Source of the DNA: Peribacillus saganii
GTDB lineage: Bacteria; Bacillota; Bacilli; Bacillales; DSM-1321
Assembly (NCBI RefSeq): GCF_003429095.1
Contig: NZ_QVTE01000036.1
Span: 1-64,000, forward strand
Direction: 5' to 3'
DNA: 64,000 bases
Numbering within the stretch: the stretch's first letter is position 1; each line of letters begins with the position of its first letter. This document shows positions 9,056-17,580 of this stretch, piece after piece. Made by a program: the position numbers and the translations under genes. The notes below the pieces were generated by a model. The model searched no databases. It had not been told where the DNA came from and saw nothing but the letters and a program-made list of their open reading frames with translations.

Positions 9056-9685
9056 TCAAAAATCCGGATTATCCTTTTTAGTTGTAAAAATCCGCTGTGC
9101 TTCCTGTATTTCATGGCGTATTTTAGACATTTCCTCATCGAGATGAAAAGCGGCCTCAGCGGCACCCTTCAGCCTAAGCCGGATGTCTTCAGGAAATTGG
9201 CCCTTATACTTATAATTTAAAGAGTGTTCAACAGTCGCCCAAAAATTCATCGCCAGCGTACGAATTTGGATTTCCGCCAAAATCTTTTTTTCGCCATGTA
9301 TAGTCTGGACCGGATAGCTGATAACGACATGATAGGAACGATACCCGCTCGCTTTCTTGTGTGAAATATAATTCCGCTCCTCGACTATCTCAAAATCATT
9401 TCTATTGCGAAGGAGCTCCACCACCCTGCGAATGTCATCAACAAATTGGCACATCATCCTTAATCCCGCAATATCCTGCATTTCCGTATCCAATTTATCG
9501 AGCGGTATATTTTTTTGCGCAGCTTTATCAAGTATGCTTACCACGGGCTTCACTCTGCCAGTCACAAACTCTATAGGGGAATGGATGTGATCACGCTCGA
9601 ATTGTGTTCTCATTCCTTTAAGTTTCACTTTCAGCTCTTCAACTGCCTGCTTGTAAGGAGCTAAAAAATCATCCCAATGCACCAT
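9056..9685 (-). CDS. sasB: Small alarmone synthetase SasB (RelQ/YjbM)
   Basis: Makes (p)ppGpp by pyrophosphate transfer from ATP to GDP/GTP without a hydrolase domain. The 209-aa protein matches YjbM across its length: SPIEFVTGRVKPVVSIL, QDIAGLRMMCQFVDDI, GYRSYHVVI and AEIQIRTLAMNFWATVEHSLNYKY. The frame is open upstream, but the ATG at 9685 fits the family N-terminus (MVHWDDFLAPYKQ), with a weak GCAGGTG site. It is the first gene of the operon with nadK and yjbO. No promoter is obvious in the gap before yjbL. Confidence 0.93.
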   Translation of the reverse strand: MVHWDDFLAPYKQAVEELKVKLKGMRTQFERDHIHSPIEFVTGRVKPVVSILDKAAQKNIPLDKLDTEMQDIAGLRMMCQFVDDIRRVVELLRNRNDFEIVEERNYISHKKASGYRSYHVVISYPVQTIHGEKKILAEIQIRTLAMNFWATVEHSLNYKYKGQFPEDIRLRLKGAAEAAFHLDEEMSKIRHEIQEAQRIFTTKKDNPDF

Positions 9686-9896
9686 TGTTTCGACACCTGC
9701 CAACGAAGCTAAACTGAACACAAGAGGTACACTAGCATTAAGCATGCCTCTTTCCGAACAGCTTAAAGCTTATGTAGTATTAAAATATTTTTCTATCAAA
9801 AACTTGCCGCTCCAAGCGATCATACAAAATGCCAAAGGACTGGACACTTAACTGTATTCTGCTTATGCGGAGGGATTACGATATTACGGACGAATT

Positions 9897-10280
9897 TTAA
9901 AATTCACTCTCCGCAAAAAAAATCTCTTCCACTCTTTTTACTAGTTCTTCACCATAGTTGCCGTTTCCTTTTATATTTTCAATCAAATATTCCAGCTCGC
10001 TGTGGATTCCGATAAGCTCCAGCTGTGTACCTCCGGAGACAGCAACGACGCTGCTGTTTTCTCTTAATGCCACATTAAGCTCCGGCCAGATTGCTTCCGG
10101 CAAAGAAATATATATATAATCTTCGTCATCTTCTGTAATATAAATAAATGATAAGCCATCGGAATCTACCAATAACTGACCTTTCGGTTTTAGTACTGAT
10201 AAGTCGGTTTCATTGCCTGGCACAAGAGCAAGCTCACTTCCTCGCCATTCTGCTTTGGCAATCGTAACTTTTTGCTTCAT
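9897..10280 (-). CDS. yjbL: YjbL family protein (UPF0738)
   Basis: A 127-aa acidic protein with no transmembrane segment or catalytic motif that I recognise. Its position between yjbM and yjbK matches B. subtilis yjbL, which I recall as UPF0738, and the length agrees. The ATG at 10280 follows CAGGAGG. It is divergent from yjbK. Function unknown. Confidence 0.7.
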   Translation of the reverse strand: MKQKVTIAKAEWRGSELALVPGNETDLSVLKPKGQLLVDSDGLSFIYITEDDEDYIYISLPEAIWPELNVALRENSSVVAVSGGTQLELIGIHSELEYLIENIKGNGNYGEELVKRVEEIFFAESEF

Positions 10281-10386
10281 TTAAACAACCTCCTGTTTTA
10301 ACGCTTTTATTTTATCATAACTGTGCCAACATGCATAAACTTTGGGAAATAAAGGGACAAATCTTTCAATGAAAGGATGATCGGGT

Positions 10387-10968
10387 TTGAATCAGGAATT
10401 AGAAATAGAATTTAAAAACATGCTGACAAAAGAAGAATTTGAGAAAATATCGGCCTTTTTTAAGCTCAAGGACGAAAGCTTTGCTTTTCAGGAAAACCAT
10501 TACTTTGACACAAGTAACTTTTCGTTAAGAGATAAAGGGTGCGCCCTGCGGATCCGCCACAAAAAAGGACAATACATATTGACCTTAAAACAGCCGGCAA
10601 AGGAAGGATTGCTTGAAACCAATGAACCTTTAGCGGCTGAAATGGCTTTAAACATGCTTCAAGGAGCCCCGATTCCAGGTGGCACAATAAAAGAATTAAT
10701 TTCCAAAATGGACATTGTCCCGGAAAACATCGAATATTTCGGGATGCTCGCTACAAATAGGGTGGAAATCAATTATCAGGGCGGTTTGCTTGCTGTGGAC
10801 CACAGCATCTATCTTGGAAAAGAGGATTTTGAGCTTGAATATGAAGCCAAAAGCTTTCAGCAGGGCAAAGGAATTTTTGAACATTTGTTGAAAGTGCTTG
10901 AAATTCCCATCCGAAAAACCGAAAATAAGGTTAGGCGTTTCTACAAGCAAAAATACGCAGGCAAATGA
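10387..10968 (+). CDS. yjbK: CYTH-domain protein YjbK (triphosphate tunnel metalloenzyme family)
   Basis: A 193-aa CYTH fold protein, a family of triphosphate-binding beta-barrel enzymes such as inorganic triphosphatase. The N-terminal ExExK signature is at Glu6, Glu8 and Lys10 (ELEIEFK). Basic tunnel strands follow (ALRIRHKKGQYILTLK), and the C-terminus has NKVRRFYKQ. The TTG start at 10387 follows AAAGGATG. It heads toward cwlQ 90 bp downstream. Its place next to alarmone synthetase YjbM suggests a role with phosphorylated nucleotides, but the substrate is not shown. Confidence 0.87.
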   Translation: MNQELEIEFKNMLTKEEFEKISAFFKLKDESFAFQENHYFDTSNFSLRDKGCALRIRHKKGQYILTLKQPAKEGLLETNEPLAAEMALNMLQGAPIPGGTIKELISKMDIVPENIEYFGMLATNRVEINYQGGLLAVDHSIYLGKEDFELEYEAKSFQQGKGIFEHLLKVLEIPIRKTENKVRRFYKQKYAGK

Positions 10969-11058
10969 ACTGCGATTTATTGGTATGTTAACTATTCAAC
11001 ATTTACTTCTGACTATCATGTTTATGTGACTTAACAATATACCTTGAGGTGGAAAAAA

Positions 11059-11724
11059 TTGAAAATACAGGATTATACAGTGGCGTTCGAGCTTCAGGCA
11101 CTACAGGGGCTTACCGGCTCAAAGCCTTCCGGGGAAGCGAGCCAAACAAATCCGTTTCAGTCAATGCTGCGCGAACTAATGAGCGGAGATAAAGCTGAGG
11201 AGCTTGCATCATCACTTGGAAGTGTTTTGGATGAAATTACAGAGATGGGTTTAATTGCTGATGAAGAGGCAAAAAAACCTGCTCCTTTAAGCTTGATCCC
11301 TTCCCTGCCTCCCGCGTCTTTAACTTTTTCAAAAGGCCATTCAGGCGGTGAAGGTATTGAATCTTTGATTGAACAGGCAGCGGATGTATACAAGCTACCT
11401 GCAAAATTAATTAAATCGGTAATTAAACAGGAATCCAATTTCAATCCGAACGCAGCAAGCCATGCGGGTGCCTCCGGGCTTATGCAGCTTATGCCTGCAA
11501 CAGCACAAGGACTTGGAGTAAAAAATATCTTTGACCCGCTTGAGAACATAATGGGCGGCAGCAAATATCTTCGCCAAATGATGGACAAGTATAACGGCAG
11601 TATAGAAATGGCTCTCGCTGCCTATAATGCAGGTCCCGGAAATGTAGATAAATATGGAGGGATCCCTCCTTTCAAGGAAACACAAAAATACGTTCAAAAA
11701 GTAATGAATTATTTTCATAGCTGA
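11059..11724 (+). CDS. cwlQ: Lytic transglycosylase CwlQ-like (YjbJ)
   Basis: Peptidoglycan hydrolase of the SLT fold; the B. subtilis YjbJ/CwlQ protein is reported to have muramidase and transglycosylase activity. The 221-aa protein has a low-complexity N-terminal half and a C-terminal SLT domain from about residue 100. The catalytic Glu is in KSVIKQES (about Glu125), followed by [14 protein letters not shown] and AYNAGPGNV. The TTG at 11059 has a GAGGTGG site at ideal spacing. There is no obvious signal peptide. It is followed by a strong terminator. Confidence 0.88.
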   Translation: MKIQDYTVAFELQALQGLTGSKPSGEASQTNPFQSMLRELMSGDKAEELASSLGSVLDEITEMGLIADEEAKKPAPLSLIPSLPPASLTFSKGHSGGEGIESLIEQAADVYKLPAKLIKSVIKQESNFNPNAASHAGASGLMQLMPATAQGLGVKNIFDPLENIMGGSKYLRQMMDKYNGSIEMALAAYNAGPGNVDKYGGIPPFKETQKYVQKVMNYFHS

Positions 11725-11746
11725 CTTAGCACCACGAACTGCCACC

Positions 11747-11796
11747 AAGCAGGTTAATCCCTTAAATTATTTAAGGTTTAACCTGCTTTTTATTTT
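11747..11796 (+). terminator. Terminator after cwlQ
   Basis: Long stem AAGCAGGTTAA/TTAACCTGCTT with inner CCTTAA/TTAAGG, then a T-rich run. Confidence 0.9.
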
Positions 11797-11853
11797 CCCC
11801 GGCCTTAATAGTTGTTTAAAATGGTACGAAAATCCCAGGAAAAAGCTAGATGT

Positions 11854-11882
11854 TTGAGATATTGTCCTTCCATTGATAAAAT
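11854..11882 (+). promoter_or_regulatory. Sigma-A-type promoter of yjbI-spxH
   Basis: TTGAGA at 11854-11859, 17-base spacer, TAAAAT at 11877-11882; 37 bases upstream of the yjbI start. Confidence 0.6.
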
Positions 11883-11918
11883 AAAATTACCAACTAACTT
11901 AAAAAGGGAGTAATCAGC

Positions 11919-12323
11919 ATGACAATGGGTAACCCTACACCTTATGAAGCAATCGGAAAAGAAAGATTAAATCAATTAATCGACCTTTTTTACTCCAAAG
12001 TTAGCAAGCATCCTGACCTGATTGAAATATTCCCAGAAGATTTAACCGAAACAGCCAGAAAACAAAAACAATTTATGACCCAGTACTTAGGCGGTCCATC
12101 ACTATATACGAATGAACACGGACATCCGATGTTGCGTGCCAGGCACATTCCTTTTGAGATCACACCAAAACGTTCCGAAGCGTGGCTTTCCTGTATGATG
12201 GAGGCAATGGATGAAATTGGCCTCGATGGAGAAATACGTGAATTCTTTTACCATCGCCTCGTTTTAACGGCGCAGCACATGATCAACTCACCGGACGCCA
12301 GCGGGAAAGGAGTAGACCTTTGA
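11919..12323 (+). CDS. yjbI: Truncated (2/2) haemoglobin, group II
   Basis: Small haem protein likely to bind O2 or NO in the cytosol. The 134-aa protein keeps the group II markers: Tyr25 (B10, in LFYSK), proximal His76 (F8, in RARHIPF) and Trp89 (G8, in EAWLSCM). An AAAGGGAG site precedes the ATG. Its last four bases overlap the start of spxH, as in the B. subtilis yjbIH operon, so the two are translationally coupled. In B. subtilis this haemoglobin is linked to protection of YjbH against oxidation; the operon here fits that. Confidence 0.93.
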   Translation: MTMGNPTPYEAIGKERLNQLIDLFYSKVSKHPDLIEIFPEDLTETARKQKQFMTQYLGGPSLYTNEHGHPMLRARHIPFEITPKRSEAWLSCMMEAMDEIGLDGEIREFFYHRLVLTAQHMINSPDASGKGVDL

Positions 12324-13207
12324 GCTCTCAAAAGCCGGTTTTCAATGTTTCGGATTGGATTCAATCACAACATTGCTACGGGACAGGAACAAAACCTATT
12401 GAGATTTATATCTTTATTGATCCTCTATGCCCCGAATGCTGGGCAATGGAGCCAATATTAAAAAAACTTCAGATCGAATATGGACGTTTCTTTAGCATCA
12501 AGCATGTTTTAAGCGGAAAACTGGCTTCTTTAAATCCGCGCAACAATAAAAGCTATGAAACCATGGCACAGGTTTGGGAAAAAACAGCCAGTAGATCCGG
12601 AATGTCATGTGACGGTAATTTATGGCTTGAAAATCCGATTTCAGCCCCTTACAGTGCTTCAATCGCCATTAAGGCCGCTGAACTGCAAGGCAGAAAGCTG
12701 GCTATCCGATTTTTGCGGAAGCTTCAGGAGCTTGTATTTCTGGAAAAAGAAGATATTTCTGATATGAATGTTTTGAAGGAATGTGCAAAAAAGGTCGATC
12801 TTGACGTCGAGGAATTTCTGAATGACATGAATTCAGCCAGCGCTGCAAAAGGGTTTCAATGTGATCTGAAAATCACATCGGAAATGGACGTAAGTGAAAT
12901 CCCGACGCTGGTTTTTTTTAGCCAGTTTATTGAAGAAGAAGGAATAAAGGTATCAGGTGTCTATCCTTATGAGGTCTATGTACAGATTCTCAGAGAAATG
13001 TTGAATGAGAGTCCCACACCGGCTGAGCCTCCCTCTCTGGAAGCATTTATGTCCACCTTTAAACTTGTTGCCACCAAGGAAATATCCGTTGTATATAATA
13101 TGAACAAAGAAGAAGTCGAGCGTGAAATGAAGAAGCTTGTATTAAAGCAGGTTGTAGAGAAAATTCCCGCAAAATTCGGGACCTTCTGGAAGTATATCGA
13201 AAAATAA
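12320..13207 (+). CDS. spxH: ClpXP adaptor SpxH (YjbH), DsbA-fold
   Basis: Adaptor that delivers the transcription factor Spx to ClpXP; disulfide stress inactivates it. The 295-aa protein has a DsbA/FrnE-like thioredoxin domain with Cys37-Pro-Glu-Cys40 (DPLCPECW), followed by a C-terminal winged-helix-like segment ([19 protein letters not shown]). The TTG start at 12320 overlaps the yjbI stop and follows AAAGGAG. Its substrate gene spx is at 20.3 kb in this same window. Confidence 0.93.
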   Translation: MSSQKPVFNVSDWIQSQHCYGTGTKPIEIYIFIDPLCPECWAMEPILKKLQIEYGRFFSIKHVLSGKLASLNPRNNKSYETMAQVWEKTASRSGMSCDGNLWLENPISAPYSASIAIKAAELQGRKLAIRFLRKLQELVFLEKEDISDMNVLKECAKKVDLDVEEFLNDMNSASAAKGFQCDLKITSEMDVSEIPTLVFFSQFIEEEGIKVSGVYPYEVYVQILREMLNESPTPAEPPSLEAFMSTFKLVATKEISVVYNMNKEEVEREMKKLVLKQVVEKIPAKFGTFWKYIEK

Positions 13208-13248
13208 ATTTGCGGTACCGCTTTGAAATGAAAGTCCAGTTTCAGAGC

Positions 13249-13303
13249 AAAAGCGCAAGCGCCCTGACAGAAGAAGGAAATCGCCACATCCTGACAACTC
13301 GAG
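13249..13303 (+). repeat. Dispersed modular repeat, partial copy (left end only)
   Basis: AAAAGCGCAAGCGCCC followed by the GAAGAAGG and TCGCCACATCCTG module, then the match stops. It starts 42 bases past spxH. The rest of 13208-13578 holds a terminator and two palindromes listed separately. Confidence 0.7.
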
Positions 13304-13330
13304 AATTTTATTATTTCCTAGATCAATGAG

Positions 13331-13368
13331 AAAACCCCTTGCCTGAAATGAAGCAAGGGGTTTTCCTA
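13331..13368 (+). terminator. Terminator of yjbI-spxH
   Basis: Stem AAAACCCCTTGC/GCAAGGGGTTTT (13331-13364) followed by a short T-rich stretch. Confidence 0.85.
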
Positions 13369-13437
13369 TATTAAATACGAACAAAGGGGATGGGTTAAAG
13401 CTTTCACGAGATCAAACAAAGGGGTATATGTTTAGTT

Positions 13438-13453
13438 TGTGATTAACTTCACA
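13438..13453. promoter_or_regulatory. Fnr/CRP-type palindrome
   Basis: TGTGATTAACTTCACA is a perfect TGTGA-N6-TCACA palindrome, the form bound by Bacillus Fnr and other CRP-family regulators. It lies 126 bases before the 57-aa ORF. No binding data can be inferred. Confidence 0.55.
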
Positions 13454-13490
13454 TCCATAATATCAAACAACCTTAATCACATCAATAACT

Positions 13491-13508
13491 TTGTGTGTTT
13501 TTTCACAA
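13491..13508. promoter_or_regulatory. Rex-like palindrome
   Basis: TTGTG-N8-CACAA (18 bp) resembles the NADH-sensing Rex operator TTGTGAA-N4-TTCACAA, with two mismatches in the left arm. It lies between the Fnr-like site and the 57-aa ORF. Confidence 0.4.
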
Positions 13509-13578
13509 TATTGTCAAAATCAGTGATTAAAGCCGAGCCCTATACATATTGTGTATATAAAAGGTTTCGGAGGTAAAT

Positions 13579-13752
13579 ATGAAAAAGATTCATATAGCCT
13601 TGGTCGCTGCAATTTTATTGGGTGCATTATTCATTCAGCTCCTTGGTTTGATGGAATTAATTCCATTGTATATAAGCTCACCCATCCTCTTTGTCACATT
13701 GTTTGTAATCGTGGTTTTAATTAATAGCCGTAACCGGTTTAAAGGATTTTGA
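13579..13752 (+). CDS. Small two-helix membrane protein (57 aa)
   Basis: ATG at 13579 preceded by CGGAGG at good spacing. The product begins MKKIHIALVAAILLGALF and has two hydrophobic segments (about 6-27 and 33-48) with a basic tail SRNRFKGF. I do not recognise the family. It is isolated between the spxH terminator and a dispersed repeat, with Fnr-like and Rex-like palindromes upstream, which suggests expression linked to oxygen or redox state. The start signal and transmembrane pattern make it a credible gene despite its size. Confidence 0.65.
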   Translation: MKKIHIALVAAILLGALFIQLLGLMELIPLYISSPILFVTLFVIVVLINSRNRFKGF

Positions 13753-13912
13753 AAGGCGAAAGTGTCTGGTCAGTTTAGAAGCACATTGCTAAGGTAGCCA
13801 CTTTCTCATAAAGCTGCCGCTTTGTTTTGTGCGATGTATCGCTACCGTAGCGTTCCTTGTCCTGTACGTCGGGGCTTTAGTTTACTCCGTAAAAAAGTTG
13901 TTGGGCGCTGAG
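13753..13912 (+). repeat. Dispersed modular repeat, copy 2
   Basis: Degenerate left end (AAAGGCGAAAGTG), then the AAAGCTGCCGCTTTG module with GATGTATCGCTACCGTAGCG, then TTTACTCCGTAAAAAAG and a GGGCGCTG right end. Beyond the hairpin at 13941, nothing else is evident in 13986-14202. Confidence 0.75.
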
Positions 13913-13940
13913 TTAAAAGAGTTAAGCATTCTTATTTAAC

Positions 13941-13989
13941 AAAAGGCCAGTCCGGGTACATGTTGTACCGTGAGACTGGCCTTTTGTAC
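13941..13989 (+). terminator. Strong hairpin terminator after the 57-aa gene
   Basis: AAAAGGCCAGTC/GACTGGCCTTTT with an inner GGTACA/TGTACC arm; symmetric enough to work on both strands. Confidence 0.75.
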
Positions 13990-14202
13990 TAGGATTCAAG
14001 CACCTGTAAACGGCGGCTAAACCGCTGAAATCCATCACTTTTTAATTCATTCCGATGCCCGATTAGCACATGTCCACACGTCTGGGAAACTTTTACTTTT
14101 GTTGGCTTATAACCGACATTCCATCAATTAATTTGTCCCGAATCTAGAATGCCATGTCCAAAATGGTGATTAATTTAGCCGTTGATTTTATTTAGTAAAC
14201 GA

Positions 14203-14230
14203 ATTAGGGCACGGTTTCAACGCGCCCTAA
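14203..14230 (-). terminator. Probable terminator of the second pepF
   Basis: TTAGGGC/GCCCTAA stem on the minus strand, 11 bases past the stop, with only a moderate T-rich tail. Confidence 0.55.
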
Positions 14231-14241
14231 AGAAACTATAC

Positions 14242-16053
14242 TTATAGAAGCTGTTCCATTTCAGTTAATTTTTCTTCGAATACTTTGAGTGCTTCCCTGA
14301 TTGGGTCAGCCTCTGTCATGTCGACTCCCGCTTTTTTCAGTACTTCGATAGGATAATCAGAGCTTCCTGCCCTAAGGAATTCCAGATATCTGTCAACTGC
14401 CGGTTTGCCTTCTTCGAGGATCTGCTTGCTTAACGCTGTTGCTGCACTGAATCCTGTCGCATATTGGTAAACATAGTAGTTGTAATAGAAATGCGGAATC
14501 CTTGACCACTCAAGCCCGATTTCTTCATCAATAACCACGTCATTGCCAAAATATTTTTTATTGAGTTCATAATATTCCTTCGTCAATAAATCAGGGGTTA
14601 GTGCTTCCCCATTTTGAGCTTTTTGGTGTATCATATGCTCGAACTCGGCGAACATAGTTTGACGGAACACAGTACCTCTGAAGCCTTCTAAATAATGGTT
14701 CAGTAAATATATCCGCTTCTTTTCATCCTCCATTGTGTTCAATAGGTAATCATTCAACAAGTTTTCATTGCAGGTCGAAGCAACTTCAGCTACAAAGATT
14801 GAATAATTACCATAAGGAAATGGCTGTGTCGCTCTAGTAAAATAGCTATGGACAGAATGTCCGAATTCATGTGCCAGGGTGAACAGATTATTAACATTAT
14901 CCTGCCAGTTCATTAGGATATATGGGTTTGTGCCGTAAGCGCCAGAAGAATAGGCTCCGCTTCGTTTTCCTTTGTTTTCATGTACATCTACCCAACGGTT
15001 TTCAAATCCAGATTGGAGCACTTTATTATAATCCTCGCCAAGCGGTGCAAGTCCTTTAAGGATCAGTTCCTTTGCCTCTTCATAAGGAATCTCCATTTTA
15101 ACTTCTTTAACTAAAGGAGTATATAAATCATACATATGGAGTTCGTCGACTCCAAGGACGCGCTTCCGAAGAGCTACATAGCGATGCAAAAGATGGAGAT
15201 GTTCATTGATAGTATTAACAAGATTATCATATACACTCTCCGGAATATTATTGTCACTAAGTGCAGCATGTCTGGCAGAATTATACTTGCGGACGCTTGC
15301 ATAAAAGTTATCCTTTTTTACAGTACCTGCTAAAGTGCTAGCAAAAGTATTTCGGTACTTCCCATAGGTATGGTAAACCGCTTTAAACGCTTCTTCTCGT
15401 ACACGGCGGTCTCCACTCTCAAGAAAGCGGATATAACGACCATGAGTAATTTCCACCCTGTTTCCATTTTCATCCTTAATGGTTGGGAACTCAAGATCAG
15501 CATTGTTCAGCATACCAAAAGTATTGCTGGATGCATTCATTGCCTCAGAGGCCTGGGCCAGAAGCGCTTCCTGTTCCGCTGATAAAATATGCGGGCGTTG
15601 AAGGCTTATTTCCTCTAACGCATGTCTATACAGCTCAAGCTCAGCCTTTTCCTTTAAAAACCGCTCAATTGTCGCTTCTTCTATAGAAAGCAGCTCCGGA
15701 ACAATATAGGAAAATCCGCTGGCTGCCTGGGAATAAAGATTTTTTGCGCGGTCATCAAGACCTTGATAGTAGGAATTTGCTGTATCCTGATCGTAACGCA
15801 TATGGGAATATGTATAAAGCCTACCAAGGCGCTCCATTACTTTATCCTGAAATTGAAGTGCGGCAAACAGCTTTTCAGCGCTTTCACCAAGTGTCCCTTT
15901 AAAGGATTCAGCCTTAGAGATTTCCGTTTTTATTTCATTAAACTCCTTTTCCCAATCATCATCTGTTGAAAAAATATCCTCAAGCCTCCAGGTTTCTTCG
16001 ACTGGTACTTCACTCCGTGCAGGCAAAGCCTTTACAACTGATTTCTGTTCCAT
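14242..16053 (-). CDS. pepF: Oligoendopeptidase F, second paralogue (YjbG position)
   Basis: M3B zinc peptidase of 603 aa, full length. The zinc motif HEFGH is at about residues 392-396, with the downstream NYSIFVAEVASTCNE block and the C-terminal RIPHFYYNYYVYQYATG. The ATG at 16053 follows CGGAGGG; an upstream in-frame start would give 14 more residues but lies before this ribosome site. It follows coiA by 38 bases, as in B. subtilis, so this is the orthologue of yjbG, while the copy at 0.5-2.3 kb is the extra one. Confidence 0.95.
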   Translation of the reverse strand: MEQKSVVKALPARSEVPVEETWRLEDIFSTDDDWEKEFNEIKTEISKAESFKGTLGESAEKLFAALQFQDKVMERLGRLYTYSHMRYDQDTANSYYQGLDDRAKNLYSQAASGFSYIVPELLSIEEATIERFLKEKAELELYRHALEEISLQRPHILSAEQEALLAQASEAMNASSNTFGMLNNADLEFPTIKDENGNRVEITHGRYIRFLESGDRRVREEAFKAVYHTYGKYRNTFASTLAGTVKKDNFYASVRKYNSARHAALSDNNIPESVYDNLVNTINEHLHLLHRYVALRKRVLGVDELHMYDLYTPLVKEVKMEIPYEEAKELILKGLAPLGEDYNKVLQSGFENRWVDVHENKGKRSGAYSSGAYGTNPYILMNWQDNVNNLFTLAHEFGHSVHSYFTRATQPFPYGNYSIFVAEVASTCNENLLNDYLLNTMEDEKKRIYLLNHYLEGFRGTVFRQTMFAEFEHMIHQKAQNGEALTPDLLTKEYYELNKKYFGNDVVIDEEIGLEWSRIPHFYYNYYVYQYATGFSAATALSKQILEEGKPAVDRYLEFLRAGSSDYPIEVLKKAGVDMTEADPIREALKVFEEKLTEMEQLL

Positions 16054-16091
16054 ATAATAATCCCTCCGTTTATTATTTTTGCCAACAGCCA

Positions 16092-17309
16092 TCACCGAAA
16101 CAATGGGAAGTAATCAGAAAAGTTACGGTCCCCGCATTGCCAATGATCTTTTAGAATCAAATGCCATCTTCGGAAAAACTCCTGTTGCTCTTGCTTTGTT
16201 TCCAGTATAGTAAAATCTTTTCTTTTTCTCCAGGCGGAACCACTGATCTTCTCCAAATAACCGGCCGTATCAAGCAGTTTAAGATAGTCCATTGCAGGAA
16301 TCCACGCATTCACTTCATCCAATAAAGGCAAACTCCTTAGCCGGATATCTCCTCTTTTAATATGCCTTGAAACGCATTTTTTGACTACACCCGCCGTAAC
16401 GATTCCATTTACCGGCACATTTATTAAAGCGCCCAGATAGATTAAGAACTGCCATTGGATGGCCGCTGTTTCAATCATATGCGACCCGCAAACAGGTATT
16501 CCTATTTCAGCAGGTAATGACGCCACTGATAGCCCATTAGCATACAGTTTCAATAGAAAAGGATTTTTAATGGAACCATGGTTGACCATTGAAGCACACC
16601 AGCTCTCACGGTTTCTCCACCATTCATAAAACCAATTAGGAGTTTGCAATTTAAGATTCATTTTTGGGGGTAAGCGATCAAGGAGAAAAGCAGCTGATTC
16701 TCCAAGCCATTTTCTAGGTGAGAAAGCTACTATATTTCTGCGGATGATAAGAAGATTTTCGAGAGGACAATAGGTGAGGAGAAAAGGGGCTGCTGTGGAG
16801 CCACACAGAAATAGAGATTGAAAAGCATTCATATTAAAATTGGTCCTCGAATTAGAATCCATACTTTTTTCTGATAACAGCCAAACAGGGCTAATTCCGG
16901 CTCTCCGATAGGAATTTGTCCGTTTCTCAAACTCAGCCTGGCTGATGGAGGAACATTGGAATTCAACAGCGTATGTTACTTCTCCTATCACCGCTAAAAT
17001 ATCCGCTCTTTGACGAATCCCGGGCAGATAGGATTCCAGTTCAGCGCTAATGCCTCTAGACAGGAGCCAGCTAAACAGCTTTCTTTTTCCAAGTAAATGG
17101 TACTGGGATTCAGGTTCAGAAGCTGCCGTGCATTCGATGCTGCTTTTGTGTGCAAAGTGAGGAATTTTAATGGAGCCAGCCTTGAGGATTAGGTCGCCAT
17201 CACAGCAGGGACAAAAGAATTTCCTTTTCCTTATTGTATGAAGCATCTCGAAATCGGCCGTTATCGGAAGGGTAAACATGCTGCCTGATGCATCCTTTGC
17301 TGTTAACAA
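16092..17309 (-). CDS. coiA: Competence protein CoiA
   Basis: Nuclease-like protein needed for processing or recombination of DNA taken up during competence. The 405-aa protein has an N-terminal CPCC zinc-like knuckle (Cys33, Cys35, Cys36) and HFAH (51-54). A PD-(D/E)XK-type nuclease core follows: RQRADILAVIGEVTYAVEFQCSS, where Asp and the E-x-Q pair are candidate catalytic residues. The TTG at 17309 follows AAAAGGAGATG. ComK is the expected activator, but I did not find an unambiguous ComK box. Confidence 0.9.
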   Translation of the reverse strand: MLTAKDASGSMFTLPITADFEMLHTIRKRKFFCPCCDGDLILKAGSIKIPHFAHKSSIECTAASEPESQYHLLGKRKLFSWLLSRGISAELESYLPGIRQRADILAVIGEVTYAVEFQCSSISQAEFEKRTNSYRRAGISPVWLLSEKSMDSNSRTNFNMNAFQSLFLCGSTAAPFLLTYCPLENLLIIRRNIVAFSPRKWLGESAAFLLDRLPPKMNLKLQTPNWFYEWWRNRESWCASMVNHGSIKNPFLLKLYANGLSVASLPAEIGIPVCGSHMIETAAIQWQFLIYLGALINVPVNGIVTAGVVKKCVSRHIKRGDIRLRSLPLLDEVNAWIPAMDYLKLLDTAGYLEKISGSAWRKRKDFTILETKQEQQEFFRRWHLILKDHWQCGDRNFSDYFPLFR

Positions 17310-17364
17310 AATATCATCTCCTTTTCTATATAAGATTCTATAGTCGTTTTCAAAATCCTTTAGA

Positions 17365-17379
17365 GTGAAAAAATTTCAC
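17365..17379. promoter_or_regulatory. Perfect palindrome upstream of coiA
   Basis: GTGAAA-AAA-TTTCAC, 56 bases before the coiA start. It is a possible operator of unknown owner. Confidence 0.3.
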
Positions 17380-17542
17380 CTTAACGGAGATGTTAGGGAG
17401 TTGAAGTTTAATAATACAGTGAAGATGGACCTTAATTTCCATGAATTTTCCGTGGTAATAGAATATTTTTATGTAGATTTTTTGCGTTAAAAGCCATGAA
17501 CGTTTTTTAAAATTTGTACAATCTCTAACCTGAATATTCAGT

Positions 17543-17574
17543 CATAAAAAAGCCGCTTGCTGCCTAAGCAGCAA
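17543..17574 (-). terminator. Terminator of cls
   Basis: Minus-strand stem TTGCTGC/GCAGCAA, then GCGGC and a T6 run. Confidence 0.75.
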
Positions 17575-17580
17575 TACGGT

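Noticed and set aside
17310-17400. ComK box before coiA
   Set aside because: AT-rich stretches are present, but no properly spaced AAAA-N5-TTTT pair is found.
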